Below the pieces are notes generated by a model that was not told where the DNA came from, searched no databases, and saw only the letters and a list, made by a program, of their open reading frames with translations. This document shows positions 1-9,198 of a stretch of 64,000 nucleotides of DNA, piece after piece. The position numbers and the translations under genes are program-made. Numbering within the stretch: the first letter of the stretch is position 1; every line of letters begins with the position of its first letter. Source of the DNA: Devosia sp. 66-14 (GTDB taxonomy: Bacteria; Pseudomonadota; Alphaproteobacteria; Rhizobiales; Devosiaceae); the NCBI GenBank assembly GCA_001899085.1, contig MKVB01000002.1, positions 376,945-440,944 of the forward strand. The letters run 5' to 3'.

Positions 1-19
1 TCCCCCGCCACGCGGGGGA
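1..19. repeat. GC-rich hairpin repeat, cut by window edge
   Basis: An 8-base arm TCCCCCGC and its complement surround the loop CAC. The same element with 13-base arms and loop GTG lies at 37641-37669, so this is a dispersed intergenic hairpin. Its right arm also supplies a GGAGG just ahead of the first permease. Confidence 0.6.
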
Positions 20-52
20 GGATAACTGAGACTCCCTACCCGGAAACTCCTC

Positions 53-895
53 ATGTGGCTGTTTGCTCTCCCCGCGCTCTCGATCAACGTCGTGATCATC
101 CTGATCCCGGCGCTGCTCACCATCGCCCTGGCGTTCTGCCAGTGGGATGGTTTCTCGATGCCGGTGTTCGTGGGGCTGGCCAATTTCAATGCCGTGTTCG
201 CCGACCGGGTGTTCTGGATCGCGCTCGGCAACAACATCAAGTGGACGCTGATCTTCCTGACGGTGCCGATCGCCATCGGCTTGTTCGCGGCAACGCTGCT
301 GCTGATCATCAAACGCGGCCGCACGCTGTTCCAGATCGTCTATTTCATGCCCGTAGTGGTGGCGACGGCGATCACCGCGCGGGTCTGGCAGGGGATGATC
401 TACAATCCCAATACCGGGGTGTTCGGCCTGCTGCAGCGCTTCGGCATCGAACTGGCGGACCCCCTGGCTCATACCGAGACGGCGCTTTACGGCATCGCGG
501 CGGTCGACCTCTGGCACTGGTGGGGGTTTCTCGCAGTGATCTTCCTCGCGGCGCTCCGCCAGGTGCCGCAGGAAATGGTGGAAGCGGCGCGGCTCGACGG
601 CGCCGGCTTTTTCGGGCTGATGCGCCACATCCTGATCCCGGCGATCGCGCCGACCATCAAGCTGATGATGGTGATGACGGTGATCTGGTCGTTCCTGGTG
701 TTCGACTTCGTCTACATCCTCACCCAGGGCGGGCCGGCCTATTCGAGCGAAGTGCTGTCGACGCTGGCCTACCGCAACGCCTTTTTCGAGTTCGATCTCG
801 GCCGCGCGGCGGCGGTGGCGCTGGTCATCGCGCTGTTCGGCCTCACTGCCACCTTCGCCTATGTGCGGCTGCAGGCCCGCGAGGGAGCCAATTGA
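53..895 (+). CDS. sugar ABC transporter permease, MalF/UgpA type
   Basis: Inner-membrane subunit of a binding-protein-dependent carbohydrate importer, 280 aa from this ATG. It has about six hydrophobic segments and the cytoplasmic EAA loop (EAARLDGAG, then ILIPAIAP) near residues 182-205, which docks on the ATPase. It overlaps the next permease by one base (TGATG), so the two are co-translated. The start is uncertain: the ATG lies inside what is usually the basic N-terminus (RLPTRKLL precedes it in frame), and the only other in-frame start before the stop at 23-25 is CTG at 26, which has GGAGG four bases upstream. The binding protein and ATPase of this system are not in the window; the operon probably begins to the left. 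Confidence 0.88.
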   Translation: MWLFALPALSINVVIILIPALLTIALAFCQWDGFSMPVFVGLANFNAVFADRVFWIALGNNIKWTLIFLTVPIAIGLFAATLLLIIKRGRTLFQIVYFMPVVVATAITARVWQGMIYNPNTGVFGLLQRFGIELADPLAHTETALYGIAAVDLWHWWGFLAVIFLAALRQVPQEMVEAARLDGAGFFGLMRHILIPAIAPTIKLMMVMTVIWSFLVFDFVYILTQGGPAYSSEVLSTLAYRNAFFEFDLGRAAAVALVIALFGLTATFAYVRLQAREGAN

Positions 896-1722
896 TGATT
901 TCCAGCCGCCTCTCGCGCGCCACGACCTACCTGATCCTGACGCTCGGCCTGGTGCTGGCGCTGGGCCCGCTGCTGCTGATGCTGCTCAACGCCTTCAAGC
1001 CGACGCCGCAGATCATCACCAGTCCGCTCAGCCTGCCCACCGAACTCGACTGGTCGAACTTCACCCGGGCATGGTCCGATGCGCGGCTGGGCGAGACGAT
1101 GCTGAACTCGGCCAAAGTCACGGTGATGACCATCATCCTGGTGCTGACCACCGCGTCGGGCGCCGCCTACGTGCTGGCGCGGCAGAAGATCAAGCGCTGG
1201 AAGTCGGTCAGCGCGTATTTCCTCGCCACCACCACGGCGCCGATCCAGCTGTTCCTGTTCCCGCTCTATTTCGGCTTTGCCCGGGCGGGGTGGATCAACA
1301 ACCCGATCGCGGTGTCGTTCATCTACTGCGCCATGTTCAGCCCGTTCGCCATCATGCTGCTGCGCACCTATTTCATCGCCATCCCCAAGGAGCTGGAAGA
1401 AGCCGCCGCGCTCGACGGCACCAACCAGTGGCGGCTGTTCTGGCGCGTGATGCTGCCGATCGTCTCGCCGGGCCTCCTGACGGTGGCGCTGATCATCGGG
1501 CTCTATTGCTGGAACGAGTTCCTCATCGCCTCGACGTTCCTGCAGGCCAAGGGCGAGATGACCGCGGTGGTGGCGTTCACCCTGCTCAGCGGGCAGTATT
1601 CCAGCGACTGGGGTGAGATCATGGCCGCCGCGGTGATCATCGTGCTGCCGATCCTGATGCTGTTCGTGCTGCTGCAGCGGCATTTCATCGACGGCATGGC
1701 CGGCGGGTCGACCAAGGGGTGA
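895..1722 (+). CDS. sugar ABC transporter permease, MalG/UgpE type
   Basis: Second permease of the same importer, 275 aa. It has an N-terminal membrane segment (TTYLILTLGLVLALGPLLLM), then the periplasmic stretch and five further hydrophobic segments, with the EAA loop EEAAALDGTNQWR followed by VMLPIVSPG. Start ATG 895 overlaps the stop of the upstream permease (TGATG), which fixes it. The open frame runs far upstream, but that part is a shadow of the first permease. The pair forms the usual MalF/MalG heterodimer. The substrate is not readable from the permeases. Confidence 0.92.
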   Translation: MISSRLSRATTYLILTLGLVLALGPLLLMLLNAFKPTPQIITSPLSLPTELDWSNFTRAWSDARLGETMLNSAKVTVMTIILVLTTASGAAYVLARQKIKRWKSVSAYFLATTTAPIQLFLFPLYFGFARAGWINNPIAVSFIYCAMFSPFAIMLLRTYFIAIPKELEEAAALDGTNQWRLFWRVMLPIVSPGLLTVALIIGLYCWNEFLIASTFLQAKGEMTAVVAFTLLSGQYSSDWGEIMAAAVIIVLPILMLFVLLQRHFIDGMAGGSTKG

Positions 1723-1783
1723 GGCGCTGCTCGGATGCGGCGCCATTGCCCACTTTGTCACCCGGCAGCCCCCAGAACTCAGT

Positions 1784-1861
1784 GTCATCCCTGCGAAAGC
1801 AGGGACCCATTTCACAGTTCGCGCCAGCTGATAGTTGGGTCCCTGCTTTCGCAGGGATGAC
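1784..1861. repeat. dispersed inverted repeat (GTCATCCCTGC family)
   Basis: Two 26-base arms, 1784-1809 and 1836-1861, are exact reverse complements around a 26-base spacer. It lies between convergent genes and would form a long hairpin in transcripts from either side. A diverged copy is at 34452-34543. Confidence 0.8.
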
Positions 1862-1921
1862 AGCCGGTGGGTGGGCGCGAGCGGACCTCGGCCGGGCGCA
1901 CCGCATGCCATTCGCGCCCCC

Positions 1922-3016
1922 TCACCTCAGATAGGCAGCACGCCAGTCCTCGGTGGCGCCGATCGTGGTGCCGGCCTCGTCGAACAGGTGGATGAAGGCG
2001 GCGGGCAGGTCGACCTCGAGGCTGTCGCCGGCCTTGACGCCGCTGATGCCGCGCAGGGCGACGGTGAGGGGGGCGCCGGCGCCGGCAGTCGTGGCGTGGA
2101 CGATGGTTTCGGAGCCCAGCACCTCGGTGGTCGCCACGGCGAGCTTGAGGGGGCCCGGCCGCACTTCGACATGCTCGGGTCGGATCCCCAGGGTCACCGG
2201 GGCGCCTTCGGCGAGGGGCACGGTTCGGCCGGGCAGCGGCACCAGGGTGCCCCCTTCCAGCAACACGCCGCCGCCGCTGACCGTGCCGGCCAGCATGTTC
2301 ATCGGCGGCGCGCCGAGGAAGCCGGCGACGAAGCGGTTGCGGGGTCGGGCATAGAGCTCGACCGGAGTGCCCACCTGCTCGATCTGCCCCTCGTTGAGCA
2401 CCACGATGCGGTCGGCCATGGTCATCGCCTCGACCTGGTCGTGGGTGACGTAGATCATGGTCGAGCCCAACCGCTGATGCAGGCTGATCAGCTCGCCGCG
2501 CATCTTCACCCTGAGTTCGGCATCGAGATTGCTGAGCGGTTCGTCGAACAGGAAGGCCTTGGGTTCCTTGACGATGGCGCGGCCGATGGCGACGCGCTGG
2601 CTCTGCCCGCCCGAGAGCTGGCTGGGCCGGCGCGCCAGCAGATGCTCGATCTGCAGGATGCCGGCGGCCTTGTTCACCCGTGCCGCGATCTCGCTCTTTG
2701 CGAGCTTCTGGTTTTCGAGCCCGAACTTGAGGTTCTGCTCGACGCTCATATGCGGGTAGAGCGCATAGGACTGGAACACCATGGCGAAGCCACGCGCCGC
2801 GGGCAGCAGGTGGTCGCAGCGCACCCCGTCGATATGCACCTCGCCGGCGGTGATTTCCTCGAGGCCTGCCATCATCCGCAGCAATGTCGACTTGCCGCAG
2901 CCGGAGGGACCGACGAACACGGTGAAAGAGCCGTCGGCGATCTCGAGATCGATACCGTGGATGACCTCGAAACCCTGAAAACTCTTCCGGACGGACTTGA
3001 GCTGGATACCGGCCAT
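1922..3016 (-). CDS. carbohydrate ABC transporter ATP-binding protein, MalK/UgpC type
   Basis: ATPase that energises sugar import, 364 aa, the usual length for the MalK/UgpC/MsmK family. Walker [10 protein letters not shown] is at residues 36-44, followed by the signature [14 protein letters not shown], Walker [13 protein letters not shown] and the switch His in YVTHDQ. The C-terminal third is a TOBE-type regulatory domain ([13 protein letters not shown]). Its start overlaps the stop of the glycosidase gene by one base (TAATG on the minus strand), so it closes the 9064-to-1922 gene set and most likely serves permeases 5802-7558. It could also serve the permease pair at 53-1722, since these ATPases are often shared. 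Confidence 0.93.
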   Translation of the reverse strand: MAGIQLKSVRKSFQGFEVIHGIDLEIADGSFTVFVGPSGCGKSTLLRMMAGLEEITAGEVHIDGVRCDHLLPAARGFAMVFQSYALYPHMSVEQNLKFGLENQKLAKSEIAARVNKAAGILQIEHLLARRPSQLSGGQSQRVAIGRAIVKEPKAFLFDEPLSNLDAELRVKMRGELISLHQRLGSTMIYVTHDQVEAMTMADRIVVLNEGQIEQVGTPVELYARPRNRFVAGFLGAPPMNMLAGTVSGGGVLLEGGTLVPLPGRTVPLAEGAPVTLGIRPEHVEVRPGPLKLAVATTEVLGSETIVHATTAGAGAPLTVALRGISGVKAGDSLEVDLPAAFIHLFDEAGTTIGATEDWRAAYLR

Positions 3017-5598
3017 TACGCTGCCATCACGAGTTCGAGGCTCTCGCCGGCGCCGAGGCTGATGGCGCCATAGGCCACGCCATCGACGGCAAGCTCTTCG
3101 GCAGCGAGGCTGCCGCCAAGCACGCTCAGCCGCAGCCGGCCATTGCTCCGGCTCAGCCGGCCGAAGCCGTTGCCGGCCGACCAGAACAGCTCGCAGTCAC
3201 CCGCGAGCTTGGGCGCGAAGCTGACACGACCGCTGACGAAATCGGCGGAGAGGCCGGAGAAGGCGTTGACCAGCTGCCAGGCCGACATCGAGCGGGCGTA
3301 GTAGGAGCCGCATTCGATGTCGTTCCAGGGGTTGCGGCGGCTGCCGTCATGGCGGTCGCGGGCGGCGCGCACCACGTCCAGGCCCTCGTCGACCAGCCCA
3401 TGCATGATCATGTGCGAGGCCGACATGTATTCGATGCCGGTCCACACTTCCTCGGCATAGGGCGCCGCGACCATCGGCTGGCGGATGCCCTCGGGATAGG
3501 TGGCGATCAACAGCCCGGCCTCGTCCTCATAGGCGTAGTTGCGGCCGGGATTGAAGTGCTGCTCGAGGCTCGGCTTGAAGTTGTTGCGGTGCACCGATTT
3601 GAGCGCCGTGCCGACCTTGGCCTTGTCGAGGAAGGCGCCGAGCCCCGCGACTTCGGCGTGCCACAGTCCCAGGATCTGGTCGGAGATGCAGCCTTCGCCC
3701 ATCTGGTACTTCAGCTCGCTGAACTCGTCGGACCAGTAGGTCTCCATGAAGCCGTCGGCCAGAACGCCGGCGGCGCGGCCGACATCGAACGGGGTGAGCA
3801 CCGACTGGTCGCCGAGGTCGATCTTCTGGATGAACCAGCGGCCGTTGAAGAGCTCGGTGTTGATGTAGTCGGCGCCGGCCTTGCCGAGCCGGGCCGTTTT
3901 TTCGGCCAGTGCGCCGTCCCCCATCGCCCTCGCCATCTCGGCAGTGGCGAGGAGCGCTGCGACATACATCGAGGCGAGCCAGGAATTGGGCTCGAACAGC
4001 TCCATGTCGAGGGTCTGATGCTGGCGGCCCGAAAGGATGCCGGTCTGTTCGGGATCCCAGCGGTCGGGGTTTTCCGCTGACCAGGCATACTCGATGGCCC
4101 GCTTCACCTGCGGCCAGTAGCGACGCAACCAATCGCTGTCGCCCGACAGCTTCCAGTCGCGGAAGGTCTTGATGATGGCGCCGAAATGCCCGTCGGCGCA
4201 GGGGCCGATAATGTCGAAGCTCGAGCCGAGCGGCAGCTTCTGGCGGAAGGTCAGGCCGCCCGATGGCAGCATGTTGTAGCTGAGTTCGGTCTCGCGCAGG
4301 GTGCGCTCGATCGCCGGGAACAGGTGCGCCAGCGCCTGCTGGTAGTTCCACACATGGGTGCACGAACCTTCGCAGGAGCCGTCATTGGTGTGCTGGCCCT
4401 CCCAGGCCCAGAGCTCGCCATGCTCGAGCCGGATCACCGTGGCGGTGCGGAGCAGCGCCAGGGTCGCCGAGGCGGCATCCTTCACTTCGGCCGGCAGCGT
4501 GGTGCCGAACAGGCCGTCGCGGAAGGCCACGGTAGCAGCGGCGAGGTTGTCCCAGCGTTTGAGCGCCTCGGTGGCGCTGGCGGTCGAGTCCGCCCATTGG
4601 GTGGCGTAGTAGTTGGTCCAGCTCGGGGTCGGCCGATCCGGGATCACGCCATCGGGCTTGGGCCGGAAGGCCCAGTAGATATCGCCCTTGGGGAAGCTCC
4701 AGGAAATGACGAAACGGACCCGCTTGCGGCCGCCGGCCGGCACCGTGATGCGGGCGCCGAGCGTCGCGTGCTCGGGTTGCAGGCTCATGTGCCTCGAGGT
4801 GCGCGGCTGGTCGTAGTGGCGCGTCGGCAGCCGGCCGGGGCGGGCGAACTCTTTCCAGTACACCGCCAGGTCGTCGAACCACTGGCCACGATAGTGGTGG
4901 TCGGTATGGTCGACATCCTCGGCGTCGGTGGCGATGGTGAGGTCGCCGCGGTCGGTCTCGGGCAGGCTGGTATCGGTCGAGGTAAGGTGCAGCGACGAGA
5001 TGCCGTCCGACTGGGTGAAGCTGTGCCGGCCACTGTTCGAACCGTAATTGCCCAGCGTGCCGGCCAGCGTATAGGTGAGCGCATCGGCCGTCGGGTTGAC
5101 GATCTCGAACTCGAACATCGCCACCGGCATCGAGCTGTCGCGGTCATTGTGCGGGATGAACGGCGACAGCGCCGTCAGCCGGACCTGGCCGGGGAAATGC
5201 GGATCGGCGAACACCAGGTCGGCGGTGGGGAAGCGGCCGTAGAATTCGACCGACTTGAAATGCGGCACGCCGGCCAGCGTCTGCCGGTTGGCGCCATGGC
5301 CGAAGCCATCGAACATCTTGCGCAGGCCCGGCGCGCCGGAGGGGTTGAGATCGTAGGGCCCGTTGAGCACCCGCGCATCGAGCAGCGCCCCGTCCTTTTC
5401 GGCCTTGATGGCGAAATGCGAATAGCCGTTATAGCCCTGCAGCGCCGGCTTGTTGCGGATCGACCAGTCGACCAGCCGGCCGCTGCCCGAGATCGACAAC
5501 CCGCCCGAGCCGATGCCGCCGAGCGGAAAGGCAATGTAGCGGGAGCGTTCGCCGGCATAGTGAAAGCGCGGCTCAATGGTGGCGAGATCGTCCCACAT
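3016..5598 (-). CDS. GH116-like beta-glucosidase / glucosylceramidase family protein
   Basis: Predicted glycoside hydrolase, 860 aa, of the GBA2/DUF608 family, which hydrolyses beta-glucosidic (in some members glucosylceramide or beta-xylosidic) bonds. The N-terminal domain starts with the family motif LGGIGSGG (residues 26-33) and WSIRN; the C-terminal alpha/alpha barrel has GSCTHVWNYQQAL near residue 410 and HQTLDMELFEPNSW near 530. By analogy with GBA2, the nucleophile Glu should lie just before CTHVWN and the acid/base Asp in TLDMEL (inference). There is no signal peptide, so it is cytosolic and should act on an imported glycoside. The start ATG 5598 begins the conserved region; the frame continues upstream only as a shadow of the permease gene. 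Confidence 0.85.
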   Translation of the reverse strand: MWDDLATIEPRFHYAGERSRYIAFPLGGIGSGGLSISGSGRLVDWSIRNKPALQGYNGYSHFAIKAEKDGALLDARVLNGPYDLNPSGAPGLRKMFDGFGHGANRQTLAGVPHFKSVEFYGRFPTADLVFADPHFPGQVRLTALSPFIPHNDRDSSMPVAMFEFEIVNPTADALTYTLAGTLGNYGSNSGRHSFTQSDGISSLHLTSTDTSLPETDRGDLTIATDAEDVDHTDHHYRGQWFDDLAVYWKEFARPGRLPTRHYDQPRTSRHMSLQPEHATLGARITVPAGGRKRVRFVISWSFPKGDIYWAFRPKPDGVIPDRPTPSWTNYYATQWADSTASATEALKRWDNLAAATVAFRDGLFGTTLPAEVKDAASATLALLRTATVIRLEHGELWAWEGQHTNDGSCEGSCTHVWNYQQALAHLFPAIERTLRETELSYNMLPSGGLTFRQKLPLGSSFDIIGPCADGHFGAIIKTFRDWKLSGDSDWLRRYWPQVKRAIEYAWSAENPDRWDPEQTGILSGRQHQTLDMELFEPNSWLASMYVAALLATAEMARAMGDGALAEKTARLGKAGADYINTELFNGRWFIQKIDLGDQSVLTPFDVGRAAGVLADGFMETYWSDEFSELKYQMGEGCISDQILGLWHAEVAGLGAFLDKAKVGTALKSVHRNNFKPSLEQHFNPGRNYAYEDEAGLLIATYPEGIRQPMVAAPYAEEVWTGIEYMSASHMIMHGLVDEGLDVVRAARDRHDGSRRNPWNDIECGSYYARSMSAWQLVNAFSGLSADFVSGRVSFAPKLAGDCELFWSAGNGFGRLSRSNGRLRLSVLGGSLAAEELAVDGVAYGAISLGAGESLELVMAA

Positions 5599-5622
5599 AG
5601 TCCTGAGGTCCTTGGTCTTGAA

Positions 5623-5781
5623 AAAAGGCCCCCTCACCCGGCCCTGCGGGCCGACCTCTCCCCCGGAGGGAGAGGTGGTGGTGGGGCTGGTTCGGTGCCG
5701 CAGGCCCACCTCTCCCTGGGGGACGCGGTAGCGCCCCGAGGGGGAGAGGTCGACGCGAAGCGGCGGGTGAGGGGGCCTTTT
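5623..5781. repeat. composite CT/GA-rich palindromic repeat
   Basis: Outer 18-base arms 5623-5640 and 5764-5781 are exact complements. Inside are smaller arms of the type CCTCTCCC/GGGAGAGG. The element sits between the permease and the glycosidase gene of the same operon, where such hairpins can lower or protect downstream mRNA. Related elements are at 7588, 42949, 48745 and 50136. Confidence 0.75.
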
Positions 5782-5801
5782 GCGCGGTACGCATCGGCCC
5801 G

Positions 5802-6653
5802 TCAGTTCTTGATGCCGCTCATCGTGATGCCTTCGATCACGAATTTCTGGGCAATGAGGAAGAGCAGCACCACCGGCAGGATCGACATGCTCATGGCGGC
5901 CATGACCACCGACAGGTTGCCGGCGCCCATGTAGCCGCGCAGCACATCCATGGCGAGCGGCAGGGTCATCTGGTCCTGCTTGCCGAGCAGCACCTTGGCC
6001 TGGAAATAGTAGTTCCAGGTCTGGGTGAAGGTGATGATGCCGAGCGCCGAGAGCGCGGGCCTCAGCTGCGGCAGCGAGATGCGCCAGAAGATCTTGAGGT
6101 AGCCGGCGCCATCCATCAGCGCCGCCTCTTCCAGCGCCTTGGGCTGGCTGAGCATGAACTGGCGCATCAGGAACACCCCGAAGCTCGAGGTCAGGTACAT
6201 CAGCGCCAGCCCGACCGGCTGGTTGAGCAGCCCGACGCGCGCATAGCCCAGATAGATCGGCAGGATGGTCACCTGCGCGGGGAACATCAGTCCGACCAGG
6301 AGGATGAAGAACAGCGCGTCGCGGCCGCGGAAGTTGAGCCGCGAGAAGGCGAAGGCGGCGAGCGTGCAGGTCACCATCTGGCCCACCGTCACGAGGAGCG
6401 CGATCAGCACCGAGTTCATGTAGATGCGGACGAACGGCACCTTGGAGTTGAGCACGGCGAGGTAGTTGGAGAAATCGAGGCTCGGCGGCAGGAAGCTGGG
6501 CGGCATCTTGTAGGCGTCGGCCACCGGGCGGAACGACATCGAGAACAGCCACAGAAACGGCAGCAGCATCGAGATGGCGAGGATCACCATGCAGAGGATA
6601 ATGGCCCAGTCGATCCAGCGCTTGGCGGCGCGGGTCTGCATCATCGCGTTCAT
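5802..6653 (-). CDS. sugar ABC transporter permease, MalG type
   Basis: Inner-membrane permease, 283 aa, with about six membrane segments, beginning WIDWAIILCMVILAISMLLP, and the EAA loop EEAALMDGAGYLK followed by ISLPQLRPA. The start ATG 6653 shares ATGA with the stop of the upstream permease, the classic coupled arrangement; an ATG four codons further up is less likely. It pairs with the permease at 6650-7558 and the binding protein at 7775. C-terminal residues are SGIKN. Confidence 0.92.
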   Translation of the reverse strand: MNAMMQTRAAKRWIDWAIILCMVILAISMLLPFLWLFSMSFRPVADAYKMPPSFLPPSLDFSNYLAVLNSKVPFVRIYMNSVLIALLVTVGQMVTCTLAAFAFSRLNFRGRDALFFILLVGLMFPAQVTILPIYLGYARVGLLNQPVGLALMYLTSSFGVFLMRQFMLSQPKALEEAALMDGAGYLKIFWRISLPQLRPALSALGIITFTQTWNYYFQAKVLLGKQDQMTLPLAMDVLRGYMGAGNLSVVMAAMSMSILPVVLLFLIAQKFVIEGITMSGIKN

Positions 6654-7558
6654 TGCTGCACCCACTTGCGCGACACCAGTTGCTGGACGGCGGTGATCAT
6701 CAGGATCAGCACCGTCATCACCACCGAGATGGCGGCGGCATAGCCGATCTGGAAGCTGCCAAAGCCTTCCTCGACGATAAGGATGGAGAGCGAACGGGTG
6801 GAGTCGCCGGGGCCGCCCTGGGTCAGGATGACGATGGATTCGAACACCTGCAGCGCGCCGATCGAGGCATAGACGATGCAGAAGAACACCACCGGCGAAA
6901 TATAGGGCAGGGTGATGCGGAAGAACTGCCGCCAGGCGGGCGTGCCGTCCATCACCGCGGCTTCGAGAATGTTCTTGGGTACCCCCTGCAGCGCGGCGAT
7001 GAAGATGATCATGAAGAAGCCGGTGTTCTTCCAGACGTCCATGATGATGATCGAGGTCATGGCCTGGTTGGCGTCGGTCAGCCAGCGCACGCCGGGCAGC
7101 CCGATGACGCGCAGGAAGTAGTTAATCACCCCCAGGTCGTCGCCGTAGAAATAGGTCCAGACGATCGAGACGAACGCCGCGGCGATGATCACCGGGAGAA
7201 AGAAGCTCAACCGGAAGAAATACAGCAGCCAGCTCGGCATCATCCGGTTGAGCGCCAGCGCCAGGATCAGCCCGATCGAGACGTTGAAGGTCACCGCGAA
7301 AAAGGTGAAGCGCAGCGTGTTCCACAGGATCTGCAGTGAGCGGCCGTTGGATAAGAAGCGGGCGAAATTGTCGAACCCGACCCAGCGCGAGCCGATCATC
7401 GGGTCGTAATAGGCAAAGGCCAGAATGCAGGTCAGCACCACCGGCGCCAGCACGAAGGTGAGATAGAGCACCGCCGTGGGCAGCACGAACAGGTAACCGG
7501 TGCGCGCCTGGGCGCGGGCCAGTTCGGACGGACGATGCATTGGCGTGGTTGTCGGCAT
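6650..7558 (-). CDS. sugar ABC transporter permease, MalF type
   Basis: Inner-membrane permease, 302 aa. After a short polar N-terminus (MPTTTPMHRPSELARAQART) come about six membrane segments. The EAA loop reads EAAVMDGTPAWRQF, followed by ITLPYISPV. ATG 7558 is chosen because upstream in-frame sequence is intergenic repeat; an alternative ATG at 7540 lacks a ribosome site. It is transcribed after the binding protein, from which a palindromic repeat separates it, and is coupled by ATGA to the next permease. Confidence 0.91.
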   Translation of the reverse strand: MPTTTPMHRPSELARAQARTGYLFVLPTAVLYLTFVLAPVVLTCILAFAYYDPMIGSRWVGFDNFARFLSNGRSLQILWNTLRFTFFAVTFNVSIGLILALALNRMMPSWLLYFFRLSFFLPVIIAAAFVSIVWTYFYGDDLGVINYFLRVIGLPGVRWLTDANQAMTSIIIMDVWKNTGFFMIIFIAALQGVPKNILEAAVMDGTPAWRQFFRITLPYISPVVFFCIVYASIGALQVFESIVILTQGGPGDSTRSLSILIVEEGFGSFQIGYAAAISVVMTVLILMITAVQQLVSRKWVQQ

Positions 7559-7587
7559 TTCTCGACCAGTTTCGCTTCGACAGACGA

Positions 7588-7699
7588 CCCCTCCCATCCT
7601 CCCCCATGAAGGGGGAGGTGCCGCAGCGAGGGTCTGGCAGCACCGTGCCAAAGCCTCGACTCTTCACCCTCCCCCTTCATGGGGGCGGCCGGGAGGGGG
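7588..7699. repeat. palindromic CCTCCCCC repeat between binding protein and permease genes
   Basis: Two nested hairpins: CCTCCCCCATGAAGGGGGAGG-like on the left, and a right arm carrying CCCTCCCCCTTCATGGGGG. The element lies in the gap after the highly expressed binding-protein gene, where stem-loops commonly protect the upstream mRNA. Confidence 0.65.
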
Positions 7700-7774
7700 C
7701 GTCTCTCTCAGTCGGCAAAGGCAATCCCGTCCGGGCCCGCCTGGTGGCGCGGCCCGAACGGAGGGGAGGAGCGG

Positions 7775-9064
7775 TCAGCCGCCCATCTGCTGCTTCAGGC
7801 GGGCGAACGAGTCGTTGAGCTCCGCATCGGCCTGCTTGACGCCATCGGCGATCGAGGTCTCGCCCGACATCATCGCGGTGTAGTAGCGGATGAAGATCTT
7901 CTCGACTTCCTGGAAGTTGGCCGGCGAGGGCACTGCCTTGGTGTGCGGCAGGGTCTCGTAATAGAGCGCCGCCGAGGGCGGGAAGCTGAGGAAGGCTTCG
8001 GTCGAGGCCGCCGACTTGCGGCCCGGCACACCGCCGCCGCCTTCGCCTTCTTCCTTCTGCGTCTCTTCGCTGGTCAGCTCGAGGATCAGCGCCTTGGCGA
8101 GATCGGCATTGGCAGTGGTCTTGTTGACGGCGTAGCCGCCGAAGCCGATCACCGTGGTGTCGCTCTCCTTGGACGGCACCTTGGCGATATCCATGTTGAG
8201 CTTGTTGGCCTTGGCGTTCTCGACGATCCAGTGGCCGCGGCTGATCATGGCGACCTGGCCGGCGAAGAACTGGTTGTCCATGGTGTCCTTGCCCGGGATG
8301 GGCGAGACGCCGTCGACATGGATCAGGTCATAGAGGAACTGCAGCGACTCGGCGACCTTGGGGTCGAGCATGTTGGAGGCGGTCCAGTCGTCGTTGAGCA
8401 CGCCGGTGCCGTTGGAGAAGAACCACGGCTGGATGAAGAAGTTCTGGTTGGGCACCTCGTAGCCGAACTGGGTGACGTTGCCCGAGCCGTCCTTGACGGT
8501 GAGTTTCTTCGCCACTTCGCGGAACTCTTCCCAGGTCCAGGCGCCGTTGGCCGGGTAGGCGATGCCGGCCTTGTCGAACAGGTCGCGGTTGTAGTTGATC
8601 ATGATGTTGTTCCAGCCAATGGGGACATAGTTGATCTCCCCCTTGTAGGAACCTTGCTCGAACAGGCTCGGCGCGAAATCCGAGAAGCCGGTATTGGCGG
8701 CGACGAAATCATTGAGGCCGAGCCACAGCCCACGCGACGAGAAGGCCTGGAAGGTCTCGATGGCGGTGCCGTAGACATCGGCGGCGGCGCCGGCGTTGAA
8801 CTGTCCCAGCACCTTGGTCACGTAATCGCCCCAGCCGGTGGAAATGGCATCCATCTCAACTTCGACGGTGACGTTGGGGTATTTGGCGTTGAAACGCTTG
8901 ATGGCGTTGTTGATCGAGGCGAGCTGCGCCTCGCCGCCAAAGCCCTGCAGCTTCAGGGTGGCGGTGGCATCCGACTGGGCGAAGGCGCGCCCGACCCCTA
9001 GGCCGGCGCCGGCGGCGAGAGCGGCAGACGACAGCAGCAGGCTGCGCCGTGAAAGCTTAAGCAT
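7775..9064 (-). CDS. extracellular sugar-binding protein of ABC importer
   Basis: Periplasmic solute-binding protein (SBP family 1), 429 aa. The N-terminus LSRRSLLLSSAALAAGAG has a twin-arginine motif (SRRSLL) and ends near AFAQS, so Tat export is likely. The mature part opens with LKLQGFGGEAQ and NAIKRFNAKYPNVTVE, typical of the family. Start ATG 9064 has GGGAGGA seven bases upstream; the longer open frame runs through the operator region and is not used. It is the first gene of the minus-strand gene set and faces the LacI repressor gene. The ligand is probably a glucoside, given the linked GH116-like enzyme (inference). Confidence 0.93.
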   Translation of the reverse strand: MLKLSRRSLLLSSAALAAGAGLGVGRAFAQSDATATLKLQGFGGEAQLASINNAIKRFNAKYPNVTVEVEMDAISTGWGDYVTKVLGQFNAGAAADVYGTAIETFQAFSSRGLWLGLNDFVAANTGFSDFAPSLFEQGSYKGEINYVPIGWNNIMINYNRDLFDKAGIAYPANGAWTWEEFREVAKKLTVKDGSGNVTQFGYEVPNQNFFIQPWFFSNGTGVLNDDWTASNMLDPKVAESLQFLYDLIHVDGVSPIPGKDTMDNQFFAGQVAMISRGHWIVENAKANKLNMDIAKVPSKESDTTVIGFGGYAVNKTTANADLAKALILELTSEETQKEEGEGGGGVPGRKSAASTEAFLSFPPSAALYYETLPHTKAVPSPANFQEVEKIFIRYYTAMMSGETSIADGVKQADAELNDSFARLKQQMGG

Positions 9065-9121
9065 TGGATATCCTCCCTTGGCGCCGTCCCCAGCGCATTG
9101 CCGTTTCGCCGGTCTTCCGGT

Positions 9122-9133
9122 CGAAACGTTTCG
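9122..9133. promoter_or_regulatory. LacI-family operator palindrome, copy 1
   Basis: Perfect 12-base palindrome CGAAACGTTTCG, 58 bases upstream of the binding-protein start. The AAACGTTT core with a central CG is the usual target type of LacI/GalR repressors. Confidence 0.8.
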
Positions 9134-9198
9134 TTTCTCGGTTTCGTCAAACGGCCGAAACGGGTGCTTCCCAGTCTCGCGGCAGCAATTTGCATACT

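Noticed and set aside
1719-1934. Open frames across the 1784-1861 repeat
   Set aside because: They are made of the inverted repeat itself and end in neighbouring genes.
4186-5934. 582-codon plus-strand open frame
   Set aside because: Antisense to the GH116-like gene and through the palindromic repeat; Gly/Arg-rich translation with no motifs.
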